From positions 142,973,503 through 143,037,502 of the forward strand of contig CM077645.1 of the NCBI GenBank assembly GCA_039707465.1: a stretch of 64,000 bases of DNA, given 5' to 3'. This document shows positions 12,450-23,929 of this stretch, one piece after another (the stretch's first letter is position 1; each line of letters opens with the position of its first letter). Origin of the DNA: Rhabdophis nuchalis (taxonomy: Eukaryota; Chordata; Lepidosauria; Squamata; Natricidae). A model generated the notes under the pieces. It had not been told where the DNA came from. It saw nothing but the letters and a program-made list of their open reading frames with translations, and made no database searches. Made by a program: the position numbers and the translations under genes.

Positions 12450-12710
12450 CTAATTTTCCTGGTCCTGCTGGATCTTTCAGCAGCCTTTGACATCATAAAA
12501 CAATATGCATCTCAGACTGGCTGCAAGGATTGAGAATTGGAGGTTCTGTGGTCAATTCCAAATAGAAGAGGCTATGGAGAAAAGTCACGTTTTCCACATC
12601 AAGGTGATTTGATGCTAGTTGCTGTAGAACATCCAGTTTACATCTACTTGAAACCAGGCTCAAAGGAAGATATTGTCAGTGGGTCAGTGCTGTATCTCCA
12701 CTCTGGGCCA
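12450..12710 (+). mobile_element. Degenerate CR1 reverse-transcriptase fragment
   Basis: A short stretch translates to LVLLDLSAAFDI, matching the motif LVLLDLSAAFD of the long CR1 copy, and then breaks up with stops and frame changes. It is an old, decayed fragment; its limits are approximate. Confidence 0.65.
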
Positions 12711-12715
12711 ATCAG

Positions 12716-12775
12716 TAGGTAGGTAGGTAGAGGGATAGAGAAAGAGAGAGGGAGAAATTACAGTAGGTAAGTAGG
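12716..12775 (+). repeat. Single copy of the GGTA/GATAGAGA compound repeat unit
   Basis: This matches the unit of the array at 11053-11360 (GGTAGGTAGAGGGATAGAG followed by a TACAGTAGGTAAG motif) but stands alone 1.4 kb away. Confidence 0.7.
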
Positions 12776-13185
12776 TTCTGGCTTTTCTGATGTTAGAAGG
12801 CTATTCAGGGCTCAATAAGAAGAATCAGAGTAGAATGAATTTTAGTACTACAATGGCTATAGATTCGGAAACAGAGTAATTCCATTGGAGAGCCATCTTG
12901 CATTCTCCCATGCATCAAGAGGGAGTCTCTGCAAATCCACATTGTAGTTATGGACATTCCTTGAATGTGAGGCTTTGTTGATGGTCACTTTTACTAGTGT
13001 CACTTCATGTTTAGAGTAGCTCACTTGAATTTGTTTCAAAATGTAATAGCCTAAATAGTAATAACCTAAATAGTAATGGTCACAGCTTATTGGCTTTTGA
13101 TAATACTTCTGATACTTCTATTGTGAAGACTGATTATATTTTAGGTGCAATTCAATATATTGTTTCTTTAAATCTTCATAAAGTT

Positions 13186-13557
13186 CAGTGATGGTGGACC
13201 AATGGCGTGGGTGCCACAGGTGGCACATGGAACGATTTCTTAGGGCACGCGAGGCATTGCCCTGTCAGCACTAGCATGCATGTGTACGCTGGCCAGCTGA
13301 TTTAGGCCTTCTTTTGAGGCGGTTTTTCGCCCTCTGGAGGCTTCAGGGAAACTCCTGAAGCTTCTCGAGGTGGGGGGAAGGCTGTTTTCCTCCTCCCCAG
13401 GCTCCTAGAAAGCCTCTGGAGCCTGGGGAAGGTGAAAAAAGCGTGCCAAAAGCAGGGGGGCACGCACATAGCATTATGGGTGTGGCACGCCCACACACGA
13501 TCCCCCTGCGCTCCCGCCGCTTTTGGCACGAGAGGCAAAAAAGGTTAGCCATCACTG
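13186..13557. mobile_element. hAT-type non-autonomous element, 372 bp, CAGTGATGG ends
   Basis: The ends are inverted copies of a CAGTGATGGCGAACC-like terminus. Flanks ataaagtt and atattgtt agree at 6 of 8 positions, an aged 8-bp target duplication. The internal sequence matches a second copy at 21214-21585 of exactly the same length, 372 bp. No transposase frame is present. Confidence 0.85.
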
Positions 13558-13565
13558 ATATTGTT

Positions 13566-14089
13566 TATGGCATGAAAATCATCATAACAAACAGGTTTGG
13601 GTGAAAATGGAACCTACCTAACCAATGAGGTGTCTCAAGTTCTGTGCAATTGAGTAAGGTCAGAAAAGCAAAACTACAGACTTTGGTAATTGATCTTTAA
13701 TGCTAGTTTGGGGATATTACAAGAGATTCTTGGAAACTCTTTTAGAGCAGTTCATCCTGGAAGAATGAGTCCTTCCCAGATTTATTATTACCTAAACTGA
13801 ATGGCAGTTCACAAGATAAGCTACTATCTAATTCCCCCTCTGTCTCTGTATTTCTAATTTCCTTCCATAACTTTCCCAACCTCCCCATAGTCTTACAGGT
13901 GTTAGAGCTTGACAATTGCCCAATGCCAGTTGCCAATGATGGTCTTGACAATGAAAAGTGATCAAGGCACCTCTGATAATATTGCAGTTTGATTAATTCT
14001 TGAAAGTAGCTAGATATAATTTATTGTATTTTAGTGTAACTCCCCAATAGTGTCCATGTTAACTGATTTAGGAATAAGTTGTCAAGACG
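13566..14089. other. Interval with no recognised gene
   Basis: Nothing supported. Confidence 0.4.
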
Positions 14090-14530
14090 ATTAATAGAGA
14101 AGAACAACAAAGATGATTAGCGGACCAGAGGCTAAAACATATGAAGAAGGGTTATAGGAACTGGGTATGTCTAGTTTAATGAAAAAAAGGACAAAGGGAG
14201 ACATGATAACAGTGTTCCATTATCTCAGGGGCTATTACAAAGAATAGGAAGTTAAGCTATTCTCCAAAACATCTGAGGGCAGGACAAGAAGCAATGGGTG
14301 GAAACTAATCAAGGGGAGACGCAACATAGAACTAAGGAGAAATTTCCTGACAGGACAATTAATCAGTGGAACAACTTGCCTCCAGAAGTTGTGAATGCTC
14401 CAACATTGGAGGTTTTTAAGAAGATGTTGGATAACTATTTGTCTGAAGTGGTGTAGGGTGTCCTGCCTAAGCAGGGGGTTGGACTAGAAGACCTCTAAGG
14501 TCCCTTCAAACTATTCTATTCCATTCCATT
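14090..14530 (+). mobile_element. CR1/L2-type LINE 3' end, different subfamily, degenerate
   Basis: Broken frames give the C-terminal region typical of CR1-clade ORF2: a GD-MI-VFHYL segment, then WNNLPPEVV-like and APTLEVFKK-like pieces. The 3' end reads GGTTGGACTAGAAGACCTCT and a short (ATTCC)n tail. This 3' end differs from that of the L3-like copies. Its reverse complement is the tail of the SINE at 20555-20698. Confidence 0.8.
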
Positions 14531-14534
14531 CCAT

Positions 14535-15940
14535 TCTAATTACTGAGTTTGCAATTAATAGCTGATTGGTTAGGGCCAAGATGTTCCTGATAATACTAAA
14601 ATAGGATAGTTTTCTTCTTAAACAAAGCACTACCAACAAAATGCAGTTAATATCTAGCATGTTATTTTTTTCACTACCATCTGTACAGAACCTTGCTTTG
14701 AGCAAGTAATTTATTAAAGGAAAGAATCTGTGTATCCTTATATCTTCTATTTTGAACAATATGATCCTGCTTGACCTTGATGAAATTAAATACAATTTTC
14801 ATAACTCCTGTGAAAAGGTTGGTTGTATAATATTGGTGTAAAAATGTCAAATATGTTGCTATTTAAGTCTGAAAAACTTAAAAGCATCAAAGAGGCCAAC
14901 CTATCATTAGAGAGAACACAACAACTGTCTTAGGGGCCTATTTTTTGTGCAAAAACATGACAAATTGCTAGTTATTCATTTTGCATTATTACTATTATTA
15001 TTATTATTATTATTATATTGGATAAAGGTGAGGAGAATGGGAATTTCATGTGTCAAATAATTTACCTTCTTGATTTTGGATTTTGCAATTGCTGTTGTGC
15101 ATCAGTCAGGAACATTTAAAATATTTTTTTAAAGGACATTTAGTTAGTATTTATTTTAAAGTGGGTTGTGAGAAACTCACTAGAGATTTCTCTTCCTGTA
15201 TCATCTTCAGCTCTTCTTACTTAAGCTTGATCTGCAAGCTAAAAGCTTTATTATATGTGCCATCTTTGCTTCAGGAACTTGAGGTGTCACATGTACGAAG
15301 GCTGTGAAGAGGAGATTGGACAGCTTCAACCAAACCCAAGTTGCATTAAGTTTGAAACAAAGTCCTGAATCAAAGCAGTCCTTGCCCGTGTGGGGTGTTA
15401 AAAGGACTTGGATTCAACACATGAACAAGACCCATATCCAATTAGACAACTGGCTAGAGTCAGCCCTTCTTAACATTGTAATTTGGAATATGAAGATGAA
15501 TGGACCAATTTTGTCACTCTAACACATTTAGACCAAGTCAGTGCTTCAAGGGTGTGCAGAACCACTTTGTACAAGCTAAAGATGTAGTACTCTTTCCTCC
15601 TATTCTGATTCACAATAATAACTTTTTGATTATAATTTGAGTGAAAGAGAAAGACTGGTCCAATGAGATTTCCTAGCTGAGAATGGACTTGAAACTGTTT
15701 CCCCTAACCTTAATCTAACTCTTGATCTGCTGTACAATGCAGAATATAGGGATGGCCCAAAACTTTTTCAATGGAATAAAACCTTAATCATGTATACTCA
15801 GTTACTCATTATTTCTAACCCACACACCTTCCTAATTACAGACCATTGCTTTTATTTTTTTGTTCACCTGCCCTTAAAAGTACCCATTTCTTTGCTAGAA
15901 TTTATTTCTTCCTTTAGGGTTAAAAAATTAATATATTATT
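14535..15940. other. Interval with no recognised gene
   Basis: A short (TTA)n run lies near 14990-15015. No coding frame is supported. Confidence 0.4.
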
Positions 15941-16309
15941 CCCCACAGCAAAGAGAAGCAGAGATGGTTAAATCGATTTTATTCAAAGAAAAGAATATAT
16001 CTAACCTTGTTTCTATTCTGAAATTGCTTCCTGATTTTTGCAATGAAAAAAAATGAAGTTTTTGTTTTTGTTAACTAGATAGGCTTATTGTTGTAGAAAT
16101 GGCTGGTACACACTGTTGTGTAAAAATAAAAAGATCTGGTTGTCATGTTATATACTACTGTGCCAAAGAGAAGTTGGTGCCTTTTTCTTTCCTTTTCCCT
16201 ATTTATACTATATCTATTTTCATTTCCCTCCCCCTTTTCTTACTTTTTCACTACTTTTTTTCTTTGCATTTTATACTTTGGTAAACTAATAAAATATAAT
16301 TAAAAAAAA
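15940..16309 (+). mobile_element. Possible L1-like 3' end with A-rich tail
   Basis: A pyrimidine-rich stretch is followed by TATACTTTGGTAAACTAATA, AATAAAAT and an A run. This pattern resembles LINE-1 3' ends of reptiles. The left limit is uncertain and no reverse transcriptase frame was found. Confidence 0.45.
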
Positions 16310-16610
16310 GAATTCATTTCATAAGCCAGTATAGGCCAAACCAAATTGTGGACAGCGAAATCAGGTGGATAAATTGTCTAAATTCCCTAATGGAAGAATA
16401 AACTGTACAAACATTTTGCAAGGGCAGGATTCCTACTTATGACTGGAGGACCAGTATTGAAACCAACCAGGAAGACAAGATCATGGTTTATCTAGCAAAT
16501 CCATTTAAGAGTAAGAAGCCAGGAAAGCTGCAGACCATTCAATAGGTAATTGGACATGAGATTCACAGACATGAATAAGCATAAGAACATCAGACTCTAG
16601 TGAAGAAGAT

Positions 16611-16924
16611 CAGAGATGGTATTCAGCAGGTTCTGACCAGTTCTGGAGAAGTGGTAGCGGAAATTTTGAATAGTTCCGAGAACGGTAAATAGCACCTCTG
16701 AACGGCCCTGCCCCCATCTATTCTCTGCCTCCCAAGTCCCAGATGATCAGAAGGAAATGGGGATTTTGCAGTAACCTTCCCGTGGAGTGGGGAGGGAATG
16801 GAGATTTTACAGTATCCTTCCGCCACCACGCCCACCAAGCCATGCCACACCCATCAAGCCATGCCACACCCAGCAAGCCATGCCCACAGAACTGGTAGTA
16901 AAATTTTTTTGAATCCCACCACTA
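16611..16924. mobile_element. hAT-type non-autonomous element (CAGAGATGG-type)
   Basis: It starts CAGAGATGGTATTCAGCAGG and ends in CCCACCACTA (expected CACTG). Flanks aagaagat and ataaagat agree at 6 of 8. It contains one unit of the 42-bp sequence that is amplified at 55965-56710, and an internal triplication of a CAAGCCATGCC motif near 16849-16885. Confidence 0.85.
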
Positions 16925-16929
16925 ATAAA

Positions 16930-19440
16930 GATGCCTCCAAAACTATATTTTCCATTGAAAACAAACTAAATTTCATCCCTTCCATCCCCCCATCAAAATG
17001 AATAAAGACTGTTAGGAAAAAGTTCAGGACAAGTTTTCTATCCAGCATTAATAGATATGCACAGGATAATTTATTATGTGCTAGAGGTGCCTCCTACTTA
17101 CATGCTCCTAGTTACATCCAGTTACATCCAGCTGCTTTGCCACAGACTGTTGGCTAGAAGTCAAAATGATATATATATATTTTTCTAAATTAAGCCTCAA
17201 TTTCTCAGACAAAATCAGATAGCAACTTTAATAATAGAAGAGCTGCTTTCTGTTCATCATACTGAACAGAGAACACCCAACCTGAGGCAACCTAAATCCA
17301 AACTCTGCTTTCACATGCTGAGAATTAAATCTGGTACGAACATGCAGGATGTGAGAAATTGAAGCAAGCTGCGCATGGAAACTCCTGCAGAAGTAAGCTT
17401 CACAGTGCTAAACTGATCATTCAAATTTACATTAGGAAATCACCAGGATGTTTTACCCCAGATTATATCACTGGCTATATGGGAGACTGATAAGAAGGAA
17501 AATCTTGGCATACCTCTGGGTAGAATAGCTGTAAATCACTAAGCTGTAGCAAAGTGAGAAGCTCAGCTCCCAGCAATTTGGTAATCTATAAACTATAAAG
17601 AGATAATGTATACATTTTAAACTATGGGAAGTGTGCTCTTATGTACAGTTGAAATGAACATAATCATATTCTATAAATGTTAACACAGGAGCCACATTTT
17701 CCAAGACAGATAATAAATGTAATTATTGAAAAAATGTCTGAAGACATTCCAGTCTGGCTGATGTGAAACTGAACAAATGGTTGCATGCTTTGTATATTAC
17801 AATAATCCTTTTACCATAATGAGGATTTGCTCTAAGAGAGTATTTTACACCACTCGGATGGTAAATCTACATTTTAGTTCTCTAAAGTAAAATAATATGA
17901 TCAACTAGATGTCCCATATAAATACATTTGAACCATAAACAGTTCGCACTCTTGATGCCTCTAGTTATTAAAAGGGATGCAAAGAGAGGTTAACTGAAAA
18001 TGTGATGACAGCCAAAACTTTTTAAGTGCAAATTTGAAAAATGAGAAGTGATAAAATTCTTTCGCCTAGAAATTTGGCCTTAGGATTTGCGGCTGTGTTC
18101 AGTGAGGTTTATACATTAATTTTGGAATTAATAAGAATATGTGTTGACTTATGGGAGCATAGAACACTGGATCAAATGGGAAACTCTTTTATAAAAAAAA
18201 TATAAGATGATGGAAACTCAATGTGATTTTAAACTGCAGAGGGAGAAGAAGAGTTTCTAAAAATGCCTGTAGCATGTCTGAATTCCTAGGATTAAATTAG
18301 ACTTCACTCATTGAGTTTGGGCCTTCCTTCAAAGTGCTTAGATCCCACAGACTTAAAGGTTGCTTTCTTCTCATTTGTCTCAATGAGCTCAATTAAGGCC
18401 ATCCTTTTTAGGAAGGAGATGTGAGCATGGTTTGGTGCTGAACTTGTACAATACCAAATGCTTGAAAGATCTAATGCATTTTCCCACAAGGAAGATAATA
18501 GTTCTCTATGCCCCAAATATCTATCTATGAAACAAGAGCAGGGTGTTCTCTTGTAAATGCTGTAATTGACGAAGATGCTTTTGAGAGTTTGAACCTTGAG
18601 AAAGTGCAAAGTAAAAGGAGAAGGAAAAAGCCAACGGGTTTCAAAGGTGTAAGAACAAACACAGTTTCCTTGCCTTCTATAGATCATTCTGCACATCTAA
18701 CTGATGGCTTTTAGCAATAAGACAGCAACTATACGGAGCTTCTCCCCAGCGAAGCTTTTGGAAGATCAAGAAACTCGATTGCAGAATGAAAGAAGTTTTG
18801 AGGTCCAAGCATATCTGCTGTATTTCTGGAGAGTGAGGTATGGGTTGGGATAAGGGGAGAGGCTGAAAAGGAAGGAGAAAGAAGGCTGTAGTTTTGGAAC
18901 TCTCTTGATATTTGCAGCCTCCGTCCAGTCTAGAGTCATTGAATAATTTTGAAAGGGAGCTGAATTGTTTTAAAGGAAGGTGTCCGATGCACATCAACAT
19001 TTCTCTTGTTTAGCTATCATCTGTTCTCAGTGCATTTGGCAAATTTTGAAAGAACTGTGTGAACCCTGAAAAACTGGATACCCAGAGACGACAATAACAG
19101 GGAAGTAAATGCTGTGAGCATTTTCAAGCCCCAAGAATTCTGTCCTTTGCTCTCCTACCTCAATACATTCTCTGTGAGGAAGGCTATCAGGGACTAGTTA
19201 GCAGCAGATACTGAGACAGCACCCCTGAAATAGCCTGCAAACGCATGTCTCTTTTTTCCTTCTGCTGAAGACTTTGCTTTTATTGGCAAGATTGTCCCTG
19301 TCTTTTGTTGTGCCCTCTGTGTTCTTTCCCACAGCATAAAGCCAATTTCCCACCACATACAGAAGAGGAGAAACTCTATAGGAGGCAAGACCTTAAAATA
19401 CCTTATAAAGTTTTCTCCTCCCTTTTCTGAACTCACATTA
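16930..19440. other. Interval with no recognised gene
   Basis: The longest frame, on the minus strand at 18304-18696 (130 codons), has no recognisable domain and no related neighbour. I see no repeat boundary that can be named. Confidence 0.4.
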
Positions 19441-19444
19441 AAAA

Positions 19445-19578
19445 CCCAAAGGTACTTTTTCCAAAAGGCAATGGACTTTCTTGGTTTTTTTCTGAACTGA
19501 AGAAGTGTCTTGGATTAGAAGTGAGCAATGGTAAAAACCAAGAAAGTCCTGTTGCCTTTTGAAAAATTACACTTTTGG
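19445..19578. mobile_element. Short Penelope-like palindrome, degenerate
   Basis: Arms 19445-19490 and 19533-19578 are imperfect inverted copies (CAAAGGTAC...TTGGTTTTT against AAAAACCAAG...TTTTGG). The spacer contains CTGAAGAAGTGTCTTGGATT, like the hammerhead-type core of the similar palindrome at 37728-38142. Confidence 0.65.
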
Positions 19579-19579
19579 T

Positions 19580-20180
19580 ATAACCATGACCTGAATAATT
19601 GAGAATTTCCAGAGACACAATAAATATCCAAGACAGGAAATAAATTGTACTTTGATAATAATAAGCTACTGATTAAAAAATAAAGTAACTGGTAACTCCC
19701 CAAACACATATGAAAGAAAAATATTAAAACCTATAATTGCTACAATTTAAAGTTTCTTTCTGTTAAAGCATACTTTAAACAATATCCTGGCAAAATATTA
19801 ATAAAGGAACAAATATATCTTTCCCTAATTTAAAAAAAAACCTTATTTAAAGAGGGAACTCTCAGTACATGAAGAAAATTTAATGAGTTCTCATGAACGA
19901 TTAACTAAAATAATTTTGTGTTTAACCCTATTGGATAAAGAAAAATAAAGAAAGTGTAGCTCCTGCATGCTGAGAAGCTGAAGAAAGAGGACATTAAATG
20001 TGTTTTGCCTCTCTTCCTAAAGTCACAATTAGTACAATGAGGTACTAATTAGCAAAGCACATTGCTTTAACCTGGTTTGCCATTACTTCCTGCAGATATT
20101 TTGAACAGGTATTCAGAGAGCTGCATTTAAGATGTTTGTTTACTGTAGCAGTCATGCATACCAATTTTCTATATACCATA
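19580..20180. other. AT-rich interval, nothing recognised
   Basis: No supported feature. Confidence 0.4.
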
Positions 20181-20384
20181 GGTAGTCCTCAACTTATGAC
20201 TGTAATTGAGCCTTGAATTATGATGCTAAGTCATAGTCATTATGCAGGTCACCATGTGATGGCACCCGGTTTTACAAACTTTCTTGCGGGCAGTCATTAA
20301 GCAAATGCCATGGTCTATTTTCTCCAGTAAGTAATTTTGTTAGAAACCAGAAGTAAATGGCAGAAACCACTGAAAAATCTTGGT
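20181..20384. mobile_element. MITE-like repeat starting TAGGTAGTCCTCAACTTATG
   Basis: It belongs to a dispersed family whose ends read (ACA)GGTAGTCCT..ACTTA and whose body has repeated gttaagtga-like motifs. Relatives lie at 33793-34320, 35876-36210 and 42311-42468. The superfamily was not determined. Confidence 0.6.
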
Positions 20385-20545
20385 CATGTGATCACAGTAC
20401 ACTGCAAACAGCTATAAATGTGGGTTTTTGTGCCACAAATGTGATCAAAGTGTGCATGTGTGTGTGTTTGCCTTTGGGGCTAATTAGCATTTGTATTCCT
20501 ATTTCCGTAATCAAAATACAAAGCCTACTTTACCTAGACTGATCA
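20385..20545 (+). repeat. Direct repeat, copy 1 (uninterrupted)
   Basis: The sequence TCATGTGATCACAGTACACT through CCTAGACTGATC recurs at 20701-20757, 21835-21859 and 22255-22340. It represents the second copy before hAT insertion and so serves as an internal empty site. Confidence 0.88.
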
Positions 20546-20554
20546 AACAAACTC

Positions 20555-20698
20555 AAACAGTAACAGAGTTGGAAGGGACCTTGGAGGTCATCTAGTCCAA
20601 CCTCCTGCTCACGCCCAGAGACCTGTATTAGGGATTCGAACCACTGAACTGCCAACCATTCTAATTGACAAGCTCAGTGTCTTAGCCACTGAGCCACT
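20555..20698 (-). mobile_element. tRNA-headed SINE with a CR1-like 3' tail
   Basis: Minus strand: a tRNA-related head (GTGGCTCAGTGGCTAAGACA; B-box-like GGTTCGAATCCC) joins directly to GGTTGGACTAGATGACCTCC, which matches the 3' end of the CR1/L2-type LINE at 14460-14510. The head is nearly the same as in the BovB-tailed SINE at 59928-60282. A pol III SINE mobilised by CR1 machinery is the natural reading. Confidence 0.75.
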
Positions 20699-20757
20699 TA
20701 GTCATGTGATAACAGTATGCTGCAAACAGCTATACATGTGGGTTTCGTGCCCCAAAT

Positions 20758-21834
20758 CAGGGGTGATATTCAATATTTTTCAATACCAGCTCTGTGGGTG
20801 TGGCTTGGTGGGAGGGGTCCTGTGACTGAGTGGGCATGGCCAAGTCGATGTCACTCACGCCCATGCCAACTCAGACATATGACCTCACCCACCAAGCCAC
20901 GCCCACAGAACCCGGTAGGAAAAAATGTGTGCATGAGCCTGAGACGGGCGCATAGAGAATGCTGTGGTGTGGCAGAGAGAATCCAAATGTTTCTTTCTCA
21001 CCATTCACAGCAGAGATGCTGCAGCTCATCCCTTTAAGATAGTCCCCAGGAGGGAAGGTGCCGGAGGATACCATAAAGGGAGAAGCAGCTCCACTGTGAA
21101 TGGAGGGAGAAATGTTCAGATTCTCTCTGTCACACAATTCAACATTAAATGCAGCAGAGAGGATCCAAATATTTCTCCATCCATTCACAGCAAAGCTGCT
21201 GCTTCCTTTAGGGCCATGATGGCGAACCTATGGCACGGGTGCCACAGGTGGCACATGGAACCATTTCTTAGGGCACGCAAGGCGTTGTCCTGTCAGCTGC
21301 ATTGCACATGTGTGCACTGGCCAGCTGATTTAGCCCTTCTTTTGAGGCCATTTTTCACCCTCTGGAGGCTTCAGGAGCTTCCTTGAAGCCTCTGCAGGTG
21401 GTGGGGGAGGCTGTTTTCACCCTCCCCAGGCTCCTAGAAAGCCTCTGGAGCCTAGGGAGAGCAAAAAAAGCATGCCAAAAGCAAGGGGTGACACACATAG
21501 CATTAGGGGTGTGGCACACCCATGCATGACCCCCCTGCATTCCCCCCATTTTGGCACGTGAGCCAAAAAAGGTTAGCCGTCACTGCTTTAGGGTATCCCC
21601 CAGCCCTCTCCCTCCCAGGGACCACCTTAAAGGAACAGGCTGAAGCATCATTTCTGTGAATGGAAGGAGAAATGTTCAAATTGGCTGGGCAGATCGAGTG
21701 GCTGGAAGAGGTGAGCAGCGACCGGGCAGGCGTGGGCAGGACGTCAGGGGTGATTTTTACTGGCTCAACGACCCATCCAAATCATCTCTACCGCCTCACC
21801 CGAGCCGGGCGGAGGTGGTTGAATTTCACCCCTG
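20758..21834. mobile_element. hAT-type non-autonomous element, about 1.1 kb including a nested one
   Basis: Inverted ends CAGGGGTGATATTCAA and TTGAATTTCACCCCTG are flanked by a perfect 8-bp duplication ccccaaat (20750-20757 and 21835-21842). The interior repeats a motif around CCATTCACAGCA/TGAATGGA several times. It has no transposase frame and is interrupted by another element at 21214-21585. Confidence 0.93.
21214..21585. mobile_element. Nested hAT-type element, 372 bp
   Basis: This matches the element at 13186-13557 in sequence and length. The perfect 8-bp duplication ctttaggg lies at 21206-21213 and 21586-21593. It inserted into the element 20758-21834 and is therefore the younger of the two. 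Confidence 0.93.
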
Positions 21835-21859
21835 CCCCAAATGTGATCAAAGTGTGCAT

Positions 21860-22018
21860 CAGTGGTGGGTTTCTGCAGGCTTGCACCTACTCGCGAGAGC
21901 CGGTTGGTGAAATTTAGAGAACCGGTGAGAGGGGGTTCCACCGGTGTACCTGGAAGTAAATCTGGCCAGCCGCTGCCAGTGACCCAACGGGAAGGAAAGG
22001 AAAGGAAGGAAGGAAGGA

Positions 22019-22078
<60 letters not shown>

Positions 22079-22254
22079 ATTTATCATCACAATTGAGTCC
22101 AAAATTTTGGTTGCTAAGCAAGAGCGTTGTTAAATGAGTTTCACCACATTTTAAAAGGTGGCCACTCCCACCCTGTCACATGACTGCCAAGCCACGCCCA
22201 CAAAATAGGCGACACCTACAGAGTAGGTTCTAAAAAATTTGAAACCCACCACTG
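21860..22254. mobile_element. hAT-type element with (GAAA)n, inverted relative to 6797-7229
   Basis: Ends CAGTGGTGGGTTTC and GAAACCCACCACTG carry a perfect 8-bp duplication gtgtgcat (21852-21859 and 22255-22262). The whole body is the reverse complement of the element at 6797-7229, including the purine/pyrimidine microsatellite at the same internal position (about 21990-22078). Confidence 0.93.
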
Positions 22255-22344
22255 GTGTGCATGTGTGTGTGTTTACCTTTGGGGCTAATTAGCATATGTG
22301 CTCCTCTTTCTGTAATCAAAACACAACCTAGACTGATCCTTTTG

Positions 22345-23185
22345 ATCAGGAATTGGTTCATTTCCCTTTCTTTTTTTTAACTGAATTTATTTTAGCTTAT
22401 CCAGAGACTTTCCTTTTCGGTTATCTCTTTATATTTATATTCGTCTAATTAACATAGTGTCTTCATTTTGCCACCCTGTTTCCCATTTTCTTACACGCTA
22501 TATTGTTTTGCATGTATGGCCTTCTCTGCCTTTGTTATCATTCACTTTGAGATTATTTAAAGGGCTTGCTGCATTAATGTCATCTTTCACCGGTGACAAG
22601 GAAATTATGGAAAATGCTGCACAGGCAATTATTGTTAGGTCCTTGACAGTAAGAAAAAAATGACACAGTTAAATGTGCAACATACCGTAGACTGTCATTC
22701 TTGAAATTTCACAGTTTCTTGAGTAACACAGGTGTCAAACATTTTGCTCAAGCTGTTAATAGTCTGTCCGCCCACTGAGCATATTGTTCCTGTTCATATA
22801 AGTACACTTAATCCAAGTCACTAACTACTTAAATTCACATAATTGGATGAGAAGAGCTAGTATTGTTAAGCTGTTGGTCTTGAACTGGGGAGGCCCAAGA
22901 ACAAGTTGTACATTGTTGTATAACAATGCAATCTAATGGGTGACATTGAGCAAGTCGCTCCTTTTTCACCTATTCTACTTTAGAGTGTTTTTGTTGAATC
23001 ACAATTAAACAATACCATTCCCATTCTATTTATCTATGTGATTTTGAGTTTCTAAGACAAGGCCGGACAGAAATACAATTATCCAATTCTACCCACTATT
23101 TTTTCAGGATGTTTATGGTATTTCATCATGTGATGAAATAACTGGGAAGGTTTCTAATATCAATTGTTTCCCAATTGTTCAAGAA
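22345..23185. other. AT-rich interval, nothing recognised
   Basis: Only short unsupported frames. Confidence 0.4.
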
Positions 23186-23187
23186 GG

Positions 23188-23707
23188 CAATTATTTTATT
23201 TTATTTTATTAAATTTATACCCCACCCTTCTCCTAAAAAAGGACCCAGGGCGGCGCACAGGCATCATTAAAATCATACAAAAAATACAAAAATCCAAAAT
23301 TGTTAAAAACTAATTAAATATTCCCTGTGCTAAAATTAATAAAACTCTAAAATTTAAAAATTATCCCTATAAAAATTATCCCTATAAAAATTATCCCTAT
23401 AAAAATTATCCCTATAAAAATTATCCCTATAAAAATTATCCCTATAAAAGTCAGAACAGGGGTTATGCTAGGCTGGCTTGTTGAAATAAATGGGTTTTAA
23501 GACGTTGGTGGAAAAGGCGGAGGTCCACGATGGTGCGTAGATCGGGGGGTAGGTCGTTCCAGAGGGCAGGGCCCGTCACAGAGGAGGCTCTTCCCCTGGG
23601 TACCGCCAACTGGCATTGCCCGGCCGACGGTACCCTGAGAAGGCCTTCTCTGTGGGAGCGGATCGGTCGAAGGGATGTATGGGGCAGGAGGCGGTCGCGA
23701 ATATAGC
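23188..23707 (-). mobile_element. CR1 LINE, 5'-truncated, with a 15-bp tandem repeat in its 3' UTR
   Basis: The minus strand encodes the CR1 C-terminus (RSHREGLLRVPSAGQC, WNDLPPDLR) to a stop near 23463, then a 3' UTR with the ggcgccgccctgggtcc-type motif and a (TAAAA)n tail. The 3' UTR holds six or more copies of AAAAATTATCCCTAT (23356-23449). Confidence 0.92.
23356..23449 (+). repeat. 15-bp tandem repeat, about six copies
   Basis: The unit AAAAATTATCCCTAT is repeated with almost no divergence inside a CR1 3' UTR, pointing to recent expansion. Confidence 0.95.
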
Positions 23708-23929
23708 TGTCATATACATGACAGATGTACAGTAGAAACAAAAGGGAAGGAGAAAGGGAGTGGGAAGAAAAATATGTAACCCTTTAAAAGGTTCATTCAT
23801 ACAAAAACTAGTACAGGATATAGGTCCTTAGTAGGGAGCATCTTTATTTTGGCTTATCCTTAACATACAAAAAATAAATAAATAGTAATGATTTTATAAA
23901 ATTGAGCCCAAACTACTCATAGCTTTATA

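Larger units (their letters stand above)
20701..22340 (+). repeat. Direct repeat, copy 2, split by two hAT-type insertions
   Basis: Pieces 20701-20757, 21835-21859 and 22255-22340 together match copy 1 at 20385-20545. The breaks fall at the insertion sites 20758-21834 and 21860-22254, each flanked by duplicated 8-mers that occur once in copy 1. Confidence 0.88.

Noticed and set aside
18304..18696. 130-codon minus-strand frame as a host exon
   Set aside because: No domain, no convincing splice context and no related frame nearby.
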